Shown here: positions 45,357 through 57,853 of the stretch, one piece after another
How positions within the stretch are numbered: position 1 is the stretch's first letter
How the letters are laid out: each line of letters opens with the position of its first letter
Assembly: GCA_021234155.1 (NCBI GenBank)
Contig: JAJEKV010000294.1
Span: 248,001-312,000 of the forward strand
DNA from: Isoetes taiwanensis
Taxonomy: Eukaryota; Streptophyta; Lycopodiopsida; Isoetales; Isoetaceae
Direction of reading: 5' to 3'
DNA: 64,000 bases
Program-made: the position numbers and the translations under genes
The notes under the pieces: model-generated
Seen by the model: the letters and a program-made list of their open reading frames with translations, nothing else
Database searches by the model: none
What the model was told of the DNA's origin: nothing

Positions 45357-45911
45357 TTGCTAACTCACGTCTCAATCCTCTTGCTTTTGCATCCTTCTGC
45401 TAGTGCATCCACTAATTTGCAACAATTTCCGCCTCTCACTGCTTTCTCGTCTGCTGCTACTGCAGGTCCTTGTTCTCCTGTACATCCTAGTCCTCGTGCT
45501 TCCCATCTTCCATCTACCTCTGTGGGATTTTTTCCTTCTTCTCCTTCCTCTTCTGTGGGTCTTCTGCCTGCTCCTGCTTCTGCTTCTGCTCCTGCTCCTT
45601 GGACCTCTAGTGATACAATTGCTCATGTGTCACGTGCACGCTTTAGTGATTGGATAAAGCGTGATATGACATCTGGTATACGCTCTGCTCGTGTTACGGC
45701 TGCTGTGGATATTATGACGGAGAATAATAAGAAGGAAGTGTCTGCATACCTGAAGGAGTTACAGGCTGCAAGAGATAAGATGGACATTCAACTCCCTTCA
45801 GAGAGTGTCTTTTACCACACTGACCCCGATTTTTGGTCCACTGTTGAAATCATTAGTTTTTTTTGGTCCACATGTATTTTATTCAGAGATCACAGAAAAA
45901 CCTACATGTAG
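45357..45911 (+). CDS. Ser/Pro/Ala-rich ORF of unknown function
   Basis: 184 codons. Residues 1-90 are low-complexity S, P and A. Residues 95-165 look like folded protein: ARFSDWIKRDMTSGIRSARV, then an acidic/basic helix ending KELQAARDKMDIQLPSESVF. No family recognised. The layout (disordered leader plus short helical part) is common in gag-like and transposon-associated proteins. The ATG choice is arbitrary, since an upstream frame without stop reaches back to about 45220. It begins 150 bases after the TRIM. Confidence 0.3.
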   Translation: MLTHVSILLLLHPSASASTNLQQFPPLTAFSSAATAGPCSPVHPSPRASHLPSTSVGFFPSSPSSSVGLLPAPASASAPAPWTSSDTIAHVSRARFSDWIKRDMTSGIRSARVTAAVDIMTENNKKEVSAYLKELQAARDKMDIQLPSESVFYHTDPDFWSTVEIISFFWSTCILFRDHRKTYM

Positions 45912-46455
45912 ATCTGTGGAGGGGTGGTTTTACTAATTGATGGTGTTGTTTTTTAAGTGGACAAGGAACGTCCACTATTATGTTTTTTAAAAGCTGTGGT
46001 TTTTGTTTTTTAGGAGGTGTGGTTTTTTAAGGAGGAATGTTTAAAAGAACTGTGGTTTTTGTTTTTGAGATGGTGGTGTTTTTAAGGAGATGTAGTTTTT
46101 GGAGGTGTGGCTTATAAGTAAGTGTAGTTTTTAAGGAGGTTTTTTTTAAAGGATGTATAGTTCTCTAAAATATGTATGGTTCTCTAAAAGGGTGTGATAT
46201 TTTAAGGTTCTCTATAGCCAATTTTGTAAGCACCATTATACAATCATTGCACTACTCCCATCCATATGACACCCCATAAAGTATTCATGTTGTCATTACA
46301 TGCCATATGTAAAAATGCAATATCTCATCTATTGTCCCTCTACCCCTCATGCTATAAGAAAACTAGAATGCAAAGGCATATTATGATCCCAGAATTGTAG
46401 TTGTATTAAATTTAACTTTAACATCTATGGGGACCAACAAGTCTATCAGATCTTT
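45912..46455. other. G/T-rich spacer
   Basis: 45940-46200 is built of loose gtggtttttaaggaggt-like phrases, possibly an eroded minisatellite. Nothing coding. Confidence 0.4.
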
Positions 46456-47004
<549 letters not shown>

Positions 47005-47700
47005 TCCACTTGGCTCCAACATGCCAAGGCTCAAACACGCCAAGGTGTCTCAAACATGCCACATGGGCTCCAACATGCCAAGGTGGCTGGAACATGCCAC
47101 CTAGGCTCCGGTATGCCAAGGTGGCTCAAACATGGCAAGGTGTCTCAAACATGCCACGTGCCTCCAACATGCCACCTAGGCTCCAACATGCAAGGTGGGT
47201 CAAACATGCCATATAGACTCCAACATGCCACCTAGGCTCAAACATACCAAGGTGGCTCAAACATGCCCATGGCTCCAACATGCCAAGGTTTCTCAACATG
47301 CCATCTAGACTCCAACATGCCACCTAGGATTCAACATGCCAAGGTGGCTTAAAAATGCCAACGTGGCTCAAACATGCCACGCAGGCTCCAACATGCTACC
47401 TAGGCTCCAACATGCCAAGGTGGCTCAAGCATGCCACCTAGGCTCCAACATGCCACCTAGACTCAAACATACCAAGGTGGCTCGAATATGCCAAGGTGGC
47501 TCAAACATGCCACGCGGGCTCCAACATGCCACCTAGGCTCCAACATGCCAAGGTGGCTCAAACATGCCACCTAGGCGCTAACATGCCACCTAGGCTCAAA
47601 CATGACAACGTGGCTCAAACATGCCACGCGGGCTCCAACATGCCACCTAGGCTCCAACATGCCAAGATGGCTCAAACATGCCACCTAGGCTCCACTTATG
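47005..47700 (+). repeat. 19-bp minisatellite
   Basis: About 36 units of 19 bases in two interleaved types: catgccaaggtggctcaaa and catgccacctaggctccaa. Occasional units have lost one or two bases, which shifts the frame. Long stretches stay open because 19 is not a multiple of three and the unit lacks stops. Confidence 0.95.
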
Positions 47701-48779
47701 GACGTCCGTCAAGGGCCCGATTCTGGCTATGCCCTTGGGAGCACCTGTAACAAGATGAAACAACCCAAAGAACATGCTAGTAACCCGAACACCTATATCT
47801 AGGCGCAACGTTGGACACTCTATGATTAGCTATAAATGCTTTGAATTACATGCTGCATAGTCTTCTTTGCAACTGGACTGTATTCTCTTGCAAATATCCT
47901 CATAATAATACATCCCACCATTTGTAGCATGTAGCACAAGATCGTGTCTTCTACATGGCACCTTACCTCCTAAAGAAATCAAGCTGAATCCATATGTTCA
48001 TCAACTTGCATGTTCATATGCAAGCAAACTCAAATTATCATAAAAGTCGTATTTAATTAAAGTGGGACTCATTCCATTCCCATTTTTTTTCGGAACCCTG
48101 TTATTTTACACAAAAAGGAGCACCTCGACCCGAAAACTGTCCTTAATTCGAATTTTTGTCTGTTACTGTGCATCCAAACTTTCTCCCAGTTTTCTCAGAT
48201 AACGAGTCGAGTCCCTGTTTTGGGGCTTATTTGTCATTCAAAATAAGAGTTTTTCGCGTGAGGGTGAAATCCTTCATCAAGACATTTTGGCTCTATTTTC
48301 TTAGGTGGCTAGACAAGAGATCACAAATTCCAACAAAAATTAAGCAAATTGTTTACTTAATCACCAAAAAATACTAGTTTTGAGATACCTTATATTTATA
48401 AATGGGCTCATTATAATATATATTACAGTGGGTGAAGAGACCATAGTGGGCATATTATCACAATGATTACACCCTCTTCACACATGAACCACCTAGTGCA
48501 AGCGGTGGCGTGGAGCTGGCATCCAAGTCACGAGGAGCAACTTGCGGACGATAGAAATTTGTATGAGGAGTTCCTTCATAGGCCACGTGCTTGTATGTCC
48601 AACTGATGTCACCACCCTCTTCTCGGCATCTTTCTTCAATGACTGGTCTTTTCATTGCTCACAAGCATGTACTATCTGGTCGAGATAAGGATTGCAAAAG
48701 ACAAAATCAAGTTAGTCAAGTGATGCTCACAAAAAAAAATAAAAATAAAATACGTTCTTAGGGCCATTTTTGAAAACAG
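47701..48779. other. No gene recognised
   Basis: A leftward frame at 48467-48655 (62 codons) is open but unassigned. The remainder is AT-rich. Confidence 0.35.
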
Positions 48780-49330
48780 GGCTGAGGCCTTTCTCGACTC
48801 GCGAAGTGAGAAAGGCGTACCAAAGTTTAAAAAATCCAGGTTTTAGGGAAGGCCTTTCGACTTCGCGAGTCGAAAGGCCTCAAAGTTTAAAAACGCAGGT
48901 TTTAGGTAGGCCTTTCATTTCCTTGAGTCGAAAGGCGTTTCAAAGTTTAAAAACGCAGTTTTAGGGTAGAGGCCTTCTTCGACTCGCGAGTGAGAAAGGC
49001 AACTCTCAAAGTTAAAAACACGTTTTAGAGGCGGAAGGCCTTTCTCGACTCGCCGAGTCGAGAAAGGCAACTCAAAGCAAAAACGCAGGTTTTGTGGGAG
49101 GTCTTTCGACCGCTGAAATGAAAGGCAGCTCAGCCAAAAAACGCAGTTTTAGAAATGGGAAGGCCTTTCGACTCGCGAGTCGAAGAAAGGCGTTCAAAGC
49201 TTAAAACACGGAGTTTTAGGGGTGGAAGGCCTTTCTCAACTCGCTTGAGTCGAGAAAGGCAGCTCAAAGCTTAAAAACGCAGGTTTTAGGGAATTGAAGA
49301 CCTTTCGACTTCTTGAGTCGAAAGGAAAAC
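48780..49330. repeat. Nine-copy palindromic tandem array
   Basis: Each unit of about 58-70 bases has a palindrome of the form aggcctttcgactcgcgagtcgaaaggc followed by a fixed linker caaagtttaaaaacgcaggt plus tttaggg. Units start near 48783, 48850, 48907, 48971, 49027, 49089, 49159, 49227 and 49287. The palindromes vary in arm sequence but tend to remain self-complementary (for example ctcgactcgccgagtcgag at 49040). Confidence 0.92.
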
Positions 49331-50202
49331 CAAAACGAAAACCGCATGGTTGTATCTTATGTGTAACTAGCAGAAACTGCAAGAAATTGGCAGGGTAGCA
49401 ATTGACCTTAGGGTGGCAAAAAATTAACAGTTGGTGATGTAGTGTAAACTGGACACTATTTTTGGAACACAAGCTATGGACCAAATGGGCATAGGTAAGC
49501 ACGAGGGTTGAAAGCAAAATAAGTTAGGACACATAGGCCTTTGAGACAAGGTAAGCACATTTTAATATCAAATTAACCTGCAGTTATGCACATGTCAAAG
49601 GTGAGAGTCAAATGGCTATAGCTTAGGTAAGACTTTTAGGAATTGCAGGAATTTGCAATGCATTAACAGACCTTGGGATGACAACATACTAATGGAGGTA
49701 TGCGTAGAGCTAACTGGAGCATACTTTGTGGTATAAGATTTGGAACACAGGAGCATTTTTAGGTGTGTAATGGGAAAATAAAACATCCTAAGACACTTGG
49801 GCCATTAGGAGAAGATTACATTATATCACCTTTAGGACCAGCATTAATAGTAGATGGAGAAGTCAAAGATGGGATGTAGTGCTTATAAGGTCGAAGCTGG
49901 AGCATGGTCAAAAGGACAAAGGCTTTTTGCAAAATAATACCATAGGGGTACATTTGACATTGGGGTGGCGATGTACCAATGGATACTCAAGGAGATAGCA
50001 CAATGGCGTATTTCGGCAAGTATGGTAATGGTAACACAAGGTACGTCACTTTGACGATACTGGCTTGTTTGGGCACTACCGGATATGTAAAATGCACACC
50101 AAAAATAGTAGGGGGTGAGGTCACGGACCTAGGGCTTCATAGGTCTTAAAAGCTGTTGGGGGTGAATGGTTTAGTATGGCAATGGTCTCGTACCATTAAG
50201 GC
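49331..50202. other. No gene recognised
   Basis: Mixed-composition sequence with frequent short rearranged phrases (ccttagggtggcaa, gaccttgggatgacaa, gacattggggtggcga at about 49405, 49670 and 49950), suggesting a decayed long-period repeat of roughly 270-280 bases. No coding match. Confidence 0.4.
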
Positions 50203-50623
50203 GAAATGGGCTTATTTTTTTTTTTTTGAAGAACTGTGTCAGCAATATATTAAAAGAATGGTAATGTTACAAAGCAAGTGAGGAGGAAGGAGAACTGCCC
50301 CAAAGAGACAGTGATACCTCGACACTCCACAACAACTGCAACTCTACTGCTGTACAAACTGACCATCACCATCTACCACACCCAAGAAGTCCCGCCAAAT
50401 GGAAAACTTCCGCTCTACTAATCCCGGGAACACCAAAAAGCTTTGAAATAGCTTGTACCTGAGTCTAGGAATCAGAGAGGCTGCAGGCTGCTGAATCCCC
50501 TGAAAGATCCACAACCGCCGCCGCTTCCAAATCAACCACACCAACCAAGCCACGCACAGATGCAAGGCTTGCTGCCGTACGAGCGGCCAAGCACCAGGAT
50601 ATACATGAAATGGGCTTATTTTT
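50203..50623 (-). mobile_element. 5'-truncated LINE with 17-bp target-site duplication
   Basis: The target duplication gaaatgggcttattttt is at 50203-50219 and 50607-50623. The body, 50220-50606, is in minus orientation with its poly(A) tail seen as a T run on the left. The open frame 50344-50565 (73 codons) contains CVAWLVWLIWKRRRLWIFQG, matching the C-terminal zinc-binding/RNase-like tail of plant L1-type reverse transcriptases (LW-IW--RN-W-F). All of the rest of ORF2 is missing because reverse transcription stopped early. The perfect target repeats point to a fairly young insertion. Confidence 0.9.
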
Positions 50624-51785
50624 CCCGCCCATGGCTTATTTTTTCCCGGCCGTGGCTTATTTTTTAAAATTTGGTACAGAATTTTGGGTCAGATTTTTGG
50701 TACGCACCTTTGAGTCCAAGCATGGGCGCCATAGCGTTTCTTGAAGAACGATCGTGTGCTTCTTTCAAAATAGTGAGCTTTCTTGGTGGCCACATCTCGC
50801 ATCCTCCGAAGCTCCAGAATTAGTCTTGAAGGATCTAGGCAATGCGAGAGATTCAACGCAGTTTGAGAAAGCGGTGGATTTAATGCATAGTTTTCTTCCA
50901 TTCAAACAGGGCAAATCAGACTGAATGCATCAGAAGCAGAGTTCAGACTTACACATTCTTGTTCTTGAGATCAAACTTGTCGTTTGCGCTGCTAACATCG
51001 AAGAGGTAATCCGGATATGATTTCTGCTCCCTTTGCTCCGCTTTCAAACCGCCTAAGCTTTACTATGGTGCCTCAAGCCATTAAATAGTTCGGTTTTATG
51101 AGGCGTATGGGCGAAGTTAGGGCTTACAAAATGGGGCGGCTCGCTCATGCCGCTTGTGGGTAGCCGGAGTGGTTGAAAAGCCCACGGATAAAACATGAAG
51201 ACCGATTTCTGGCAGCAGCTTTTGTGTCGGATTTTTTTTCTTGCTATGAAAGGAAGATCTCGAGTTGTCCGCCATAGCCAGAGCTTTGTTCCCTGTTGAC
51301 TCCGCGTGAAGAAGGCAATTTGAGGTGCGTTCTTGCTGTTTGCAGTTAACCTTGTTGCTTGATTTACCAAGTTATTACCTTCTTGGATGCTCTCAGCTAT
51401 AAGCTATAGCTATGCCGCCTTCAACAATCAACCCGAAAGCCGGAATGGTGGAACCATCTCTGCCGATCAAGAAATTAAGAAGCGTAAATGTAAAAATATA
51501 TCAAAATTTCCCTTTCCAAAAGGTAATCATTTACAAAAGAATTCCTCTCAAAATCTTATCTTTGATCTGGAATCTCTCGCTCATTGCGCATTTGTTTACT
51601 TACCAAGATGGGGCCGTGAGCCATGGATCAAACTACTTTCGGCAAGTCGAGCTTCTTCTAAAGCAGCCGAGATCGATCTGCAAGAAAATCGGCCAACCCA
51701 TCTGGTTTAAAATCATGTCGCTTTTCCATTTTTCTGCCTTGTTCTACCTTGTGTTCTGCCTTTTGTGTTCTGCCCTGGCGGTATT
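50624..51785. other. No gene recognised
   Basis: Two leftward frames (50689-50901 and 51053-51370) and a rightward pair (51387-51810) are open without matching a family I know. A small duplication, cttattttt-ccggcc/gcccatggcttatttttccc, is at 50615-50665. Confidence 0.35.
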
Positions 51786-51907
51786 ATCAGAGGATAGGCG
51801 GTCCATGTAAAGGATACGCCCCTCAAATGCCCCTGGAACATTTAAAATCAGAGGATAGGCGGTCCATGTAAATGATACGCCCCTCAAATGCCCCTGGAAC
51901 ATTTAAA
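51786..51907. repeat. 61-bp tandem duplication
   Basis: The unit atcagaggataggcggtcca... is at 51786-51846 and 51847-51907, with a single visible difference. Confidence 0.93.
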
Positions 51908-52033
51908 AACGTATTGTTCTAAGAATCCTGCCCATTCTCGCCTCGTGAGGCGAGAAAAAACCTCTTTGTTTAATTATTTATTGTTTATTTAATTAATCAA
52001 TTAATTATATTATTAAGTGATTTAATTATATTA

Positions 52034-54881
52034 TCTCTTATTATAAAATTATGCAGTGTGTCTTCAATGGAGACCTAAATTTGATGGCCCAGATTTAATC
52101 TAGCAAATAAACGGCCATGATCAGTAAAAAAAAACCTAAGAAACTCGATTGCGGCCATTCCCTCTCCTCCGAAAGTCGAGCATTCAGCTATGGCATCCCA
52201 AGTTGGAAATCCGGCGAGCTAACAAATCATTTCTTTTATGCTTGAAAGTTATTACTTCTAAAAAATTCCCTGTCTTTTGCAGTGTAAAAGGGGGCTAAAA
52301 TATTCGCTGCCATTTCAAGAGCTTCGCAAACCCTTGCAGATTTCGACATGCCTCTAAAAAATCCTCTGTCTTTTGCAGTGTAAAAGGGGGCTAACAAATT
52401 CGCTGCCATTTCAAGAGCTTCACAAACGCTTGCAGGTTTCGACATGCCCATAGTTATGAATATTTTGTTTTATTCTCTCGATTTTCCTTGAGTTTTGCTG
52501 TGTCCCGTTGAAGACTGAGTTAAGCTCAGATATTCATGTTCAAGTTAAGGCTAAGAACTGGCGATGGCAAAACTGTTAAAATGTTAACGAAAGCCCTGTA
52601 GATACAAAGATGAGCCGTGACACTTTGAAATTATTTGGCTACATATCTCAATCAAGTTAATGTTTCTAGCTATGGAGAACTGGCATCTGATGTACAAATT
52701 GCAGCAGCAGGAAAAGCCAGAAATGTTCTGAGGTAAAAATCATTTGTGTCTGTATCATTCTGCTGTCATGTAAGGTCGTAAATAAGGTCGGGGCAGAGGG
52801 CTCCTTAGCAATCTGCTTCTCTTATGGACACCTATCTTCAGGTCTCCATTTACCTCAGAGTAAAATTCTCTGCGATCTGATGGTTTTGCGTATGCACAAG
52901 GATGAATGAGAGTTCATGGAAAGAATCAACATATATTTTATGCATCGGATATACGTTGAAGTAGAAGGAGTTCATTAAGCATGATATCTTTGGAGTTAAA
53001 TACATCCTTTCTTCATACTATTGCTTATATCAGTTGTAGATTTCTTCTTCATACTATTGCTTATATCAGTTGTAGAATGAAATCAATCTGTGGAAGTTGA
53101 GCATTCTGTGGAAGTTGAGCATTCTGCAGTTATTTCTCACATCCAGGATACATTGGCATATTCCGGTGTGCATATTTGGATATGGATATATGTAAGTGGA
53201 TATGGATGTATGTAAGTGTCTATACGACTAAAATAGAGAGCTCTGCATTCCAGGGGTCTACATGTGCATTTATTAAGAGCATATTAAGAGCGTGGATATC
53301 GAACAGCCTCTTCACCTCTCCTCACCTCATTGATGTTCGTGAAAGATTTCGGTTCAATGGGTAAGCTTGATAGTCTTTATTTTAATCAGTTATGAATAGT
53401 TCGAGCTGATCAGAATGGCATTTCCCACGTTCAGTTACTGTAAAATGCCAGATAAGGCTGGTACAGCCATTATTTGTATATTTATTGATGACCATCATCG
53501 TTATTCGCAGGCTTTAGAAACTATACCAACTTATCCAGATGTTTATTTTGTTGTCAACGATTATGAAGATACTTTTGAAGTTGTGGTGATCCAACTTTTG
53601 AAGGTGTGGCAATTTTGACTGAATTGCATCAAATTTTACGACATGAGAACAGATTCAGTCTCTGCATGTCGTAAAGAAAGTAGAAAAAACCTCTCTCTAT
53701 ATTAGTAATTCATAATGCATATTATATTTATTCAGCAAGACAGCTTCTGTGGGCACTCTGATTTTCATGCCCAGAAATACGGCCATTTTTGTTTTATTCT
53801 TGCATATAGCTTGCAACGAGATGTGCATTTGTAGCTAAAGTGGAGTCTTTTACCATGTAAAGCTATCATGCTTGATGTACCCACAACTTCTTCCTGTTGA
53901 AGCAATGAGGCAAGGTTCCCACAAAAGTTAAAGTAAATTCTGGAGGTCTTGAAGCAAATCCCATGGAAGATGATAATTATGGAAGGTGGTAACTGCAGCT
54001 TATATGCAACATGGTTGCATCAAAGGAGCTTCTCAATTTATTGAAAAAATACCTGCAAGAAGCATTATGTCATGGACCATAAGGACAAAGGCCTAGGTAT
54101 AGTATGGACAGCTTGCCAAATCTGTCAGTAATTTCCAGTTCATGCTAGAGAAGAATGTGGTGTCATGTATTGCCTCAGCATCGCATGCAATGCTTCATCA
54201 TGCATGTTATTATTGCATGCAAAGGAAACATCAAATGCATTATGAAATTTGACTATTGTGGAACTGAAGGTGTTACGAAATTGGATGTGGACTGCAGGAA
54301 CTTAAGAATTATCTCAATATGCAACTACTTTTCTAGAGAATCTTGGACAACATGTTTCTTTTTCCATGATTGCATTTTATTCCTCTGGTTTAGAATTAAG
54401 TCTATATACCATGTTTTAGGTCGCATAAGAATGTGTCTATTGTTGACAAAATAAGTAGAATTTCAGCAGATACATCGTGCTAAAGTCTTTGGACTTACTA
54501 ACAAAACTCTATGTGCCCATAAACACATAAACTATTTATTGTTTGTGTACGGTTATGTATTGTTTGTGTAACGGTCCCCATGTTGCTGGACAACATATAA
54601 ATGTAAGAGCTTAAACTGAGCATTCCAAAAAGCCATTTGTGTAGTGATTTCCCATTTTTGGTAAGGTAATTGTTCTTTTTTTCAATCCTTTTACCTCACC
54701 CTTTGTGTAGTTCCCTTTTTTTGTTCTTTTGCTCAAGCATTAAAAAGGAGGGCTACCATTGAAGGCAAAAGTGAAGCATAACCTCAAGTTATAGGTTTTC
54801 AAGAGAGGGACTTAAATAAAATAAAACATGAAGCATAACCCAAACTTAAAATTGCCCAGCAACGCTGGGCACTGGTACTAG
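52034..54881 (+). mobile_element. Helitron, 2.85 kb, with captured exon-like cargo
   Basis: It starts TCTCTTATTATAAAATTATG after A 52033; a subterminal block (gacctaaatttgatggccca) corresponds to the cctaaatc-gac block of the other copies. It ends with hairpin GCCCAGCAACGCTGGGC at 54854-54870 and CTAG at 54878-54881, before T. The interior is not purine-rich. Cargo includes a tandemly duplicated exon-like segment (52253-52446) and a rightward frame at 53415-53618 with ALETIPTYPDVYFVVNDYED, which looks like real protein but is unassigned. No RepHel. Confidence 0.85.
52253..52446 (-). repeat. Tandem duplication of an exon-like segment in the Helitron
   Basis: Two about 97-bp units. On the minus strand each encodes a version of MSKPASVCEALEMAANLLAP plus FYTAKDRGFF, and the two units are in frame with one another within one 71-codon frame (52236-52451). 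The differences between units are mostly single bases. The source protein is not recognised. Confidence 0.7.
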
Positions 54882-54904
54882 TTTAATTAATTATATTTAT
54901 TAAT

Positions 54905-55315
54905 TGTCGAATGGTTGTTTAGCCATAAACCCCTCCCTCCCTTCTTTTGTCATGTTCCCCCTTTTGCCCCTCCCCATATCCCAACCCTTTGCCTCTTTGC
55001 TCTCCCCTTTGCCCCTCCTCCTCTTCCCCATGCCCCTCCCTCCCTCCCTCCCTTTGCCCTTATCCCTCTCTTCCCTCCCCTCCCAATTTGCTCGACCCCT
55101 CCCCTTTGCCCTTTTGACTTCCTCGTGCTCCCTTTGCCTTTCCCTCCCCTCCCTACCCTCCTGTCTCCCCTTCCTTCCTACTATTCTTTCTCCACCTTCT
55201 CAACCCCCTTTCGAACTTCCTCCCTCCCCTTCTTCTAACTTATCCCCTTCCATTACTTCTCTCAACTTCTCCCCCAACTTCTTCGCTTCCCCTTCCCCTC
55301 CCCCTGATCTAACAA
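54905..55315 (+). repeat. C/T-rich tract
   Basis: About 400 bases almost free of G on the plus strand, with cctccctccc phrases. It begins just outside the Helitron at 54881, differs from the Helitron tracts in being C-dominated, and has no terminal hairpin of its own. Pro/Leu/Ser frames across it are compositional. Confidence 0.8.
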
Positions 55316-56499
55316 CGATTCAATGTAAAAAAATTTGTCCCATTTTCAGTCTGAGTCCCAAAATTCGAGATTTGTCCCACTTTAATTAAATACGACTTAT
55401 TAAGTAAATATTACTATATGCATTTAAAGAGAATTTTGAAGACTTCACATTGCACTGGATGGTTTGCTATTATAGCATACAAGAAACATTATTGGTGAAA
55501 GGCTTGACAATCTTGAATGATAGATTCACTTGTTATAAAAAGGTCTCTAAGTTTATCCAACCAACGTTGTAGGAAAGGATCTAGGTTGTTAGTGCTAGAA
55601 CTAAAGCACCCTTTGGAATAAAAAGTTCCAGCAGTGTAACATCCTTGACCTTGGCTACCCACATTTCACTTTAAAATGAACATTGTCACAACTGTCTGTA
55701 TGCTTGTTTACCTACCTGCCTGCTTATATGCCTGGCCGTCTGCCTGTCTGTTTGTCTATCTGTTTGTCTGTCCGTCTGCCTCTGAGTTGATTGCAATTCA
55801 CAGCAATGCAACATGAATGTACATGGCATTTGAGTCTAATGTTATACCTAATTAACGAGATCAACTTTCCATTGCAAAGTGAATGGAAGTAGATAGAGCA
55901 ACATTGATGTGGTGTGCGTGGTCTTCTGTTGACATAAGCAATGCTTTTCTCCGTTTCCTCTTCAATACTCAACGCTTATCGTTATCCAATCGCATTTATC
56001 CAAGGCTTTGGCTAGATTAACCAATGTAGTTTAGTCAAATTAAGCACATCCTTGCTTACATGTGCTGCAACATAGGAATAGTACTAGAAACTAAGGTGTC
56101 AGTTTAAGAAGTCTTAAATAGATGTGCAAGGAACAAAGATTATAAAAGGTTAAATCATGAGAAATTTGAGATAGGGAATGATATTTTTGGATAAGGAGAA
56201 TTTTAAAACAGTATTGTAGGAAGATTATGAGTCTCTTAAGTATGGTTGCCCATTTGCTTTGAGTCTAAACATAAACATAATTAGTATCGTGGTTTATCTT
56301 AAACTGATCGTGGATTTCCACAAGCCCACCAGCAAGGCTGGAACCAATGGCGATGGCGATGGCGAATGGCGATGGCGATGGGATAGCGATGTACAGGTCA
56401 GTGAGCTGTGATTTGTGTTCCAATTTGTGTCTCTCAACAGTATGAGTATAGTTAGAATACAAGAATTAGTCAATTGTAACCGGGAATTCAGATGGTTAC
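55316..56499. repeat. AT-rich spacer with two microsatellites
   Basis: A degenerate (CTGT/CTGC)n run is at 55707-55785 and a GCGATG hexamer run at 56347-56391. Otherwise nothing is recognised. Confidence 0.7.
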
Positions 56500-57487
56500 T
56501 TCATTTTATTAAGAAATGTTAAAGAATTGTTGCCGGATCCATAAAGGCTTCTGTAACCGGTAGTATCAGGATGTTAATCTTAGTGGGGGGGACGAGATTA
56601 ATAGAACAGAAGAAAGAGGAACACCTTTCAGCACACCATAGCCAACAGAGCTATGGGTCGGGCCAGGTTGGAGGACGAGAATCGGAAACATATTCGCTAA
56701 CGGATACCCAACGGTCATGGAAGAATTCAAAAATCCAAATTTGTGTAATAGAATAGGTACTGTACTTCAAACAGGACTAGAAAGCATAGGAAGGTATACG
56801 AATGCCAACTGGACCTACCTGGCACTACGTGGCCACTCATATTGGTGTGGCTAGATTAGACAAGTTGCATCGAAGGAAGACACGTAAGACGGAAGGATGG
56901 GTAAGGGGACCATATCATGTTGTGGACGACACGTATGAAGATGGAAGAATGCTAATATACATGTCAATATCCAACGCAACATGGGCTAGAAAATTTAGAA
57001 ATTCCAATAGGGAATAATTATGGCAGTATGACGTGATAGGACAGGGATGCAGGAACATAAAGGAGAAGGGCACGTACACGGCATTAACATCTCACGGCAG
57101 ATGTACAGAATATACTTACCCCCAAGGAAATAAAAATGATAATAATAATAAAATAATAAAAATAAAAATAAAAAGAGAGATGAGACAGGTATTAAGGATA
57201 GACGGGGGGAGATAGTACGAAAATACGCAAGAATAAAGGAAAATCATCATATAAGCAGAATATGCCAATAGCGCTTAATTACGAAATTAATTAGACACGG
57301 CGGACGGGACCGGTCGTAAGACTACAGCGTACCCGAGAAGATGGCGGGAATTACACACAAAAAAAAAGCTCTAATTAAACATACGTCTATAAAAGCAACA
57401 GAAGCTCGGGGCTTCGAGCGGAGAAGGAAGCACCTGGAGGATTCCGGCAGTCTTAGTTTCTTAGCTCTAGAAGGTAGATAGGGGGTA
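56500..57487 (+). other. Left half of an unrecognised, compositionally distinct region
   Basis: Rich in A and G on the plus strand but not simple. Consecutive short rightward frames at 56571-56756, 56802-57017 and 57033-57215 read like protein (TWHYVATHIGVARLDKLHRR, EGWVRGPYHVVDDTYEDGRM), each closing before the next begins in another frame. I do not recognise them. An A/T run of aataataa type is at 57136-57175. Confidence 0.35.
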
Positions 57488-57853
57488 GTGCCGAACATCC
57501 GCATGGACAAAGGCAAGAAGGTTATGGAGCAAGATGGGGGCACGCCACGAAAGCGCCCAAGATCTGGAGCTCCCGACAACGTTACAGTGCCATGGAATCC
57601 AGAGCTTGAGGAGCTTGGACCATGGTGTATATGCGAGGATAACTGCTTGTGCCTGGAGAAAGGGCTGGGGTCGTGTATAAGCTGTGGGCGGGTACACTGC
57701 TTATTCTGTTATCGGGTGCATCACATGCAGGCCATGAAGGATATGGGATACAACTTGAAATTGCTGGAAGTTATGGGGGTTCTGGCGGACAAGGATGATG
57801 CAACCAGGAAAGCGGATAGGCTGAGGGTTCTCCGATGCTTCAACCGGCTGTAG
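57488..57853 (+). CDS. Cys-rich 121-codon ORF, possible zinc-binding protein
   Basis: An ATG (57488 or 57503) opens a frame with a basic N-terminus (MDKGKKVMEQ, PRKRPRSGAP, like a nuclear-localisation patch), then WCICEDNCLCLEKGLGSCIS, CGRVHCLFCYRVHH and a C-terminal charged helix (ADKDDATRKADRLRVLRCFN). Nine cysteines and two histidines within about 40 residues suggest a compact zinc-binding module, but the spacing does not match a RING, PHD or CCHC finger I can name. It sits in the distinct 56.5-58.5 kb region. It could be the last gene of a foreign insertion or an isolated host exon. Confidence 0.45.
   Translation: MPNIRMDKGKKVMEQDGGTPRKRPRSGAPDNVTVPWNPELEELGPWCICEDNCLCLEKGLGSCISCGRVHCLFCYRVHHMQAMKDMGYNLKLLEVMGVLADKDDATRKADRLRVLRCFNRL

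Noticed and set aside
48780-49330. CRISPR-like arrangement of palindromic repeats
   Set aside because: The segments between palindromes are conserved, not unique spacers, and the genome is a plant's.
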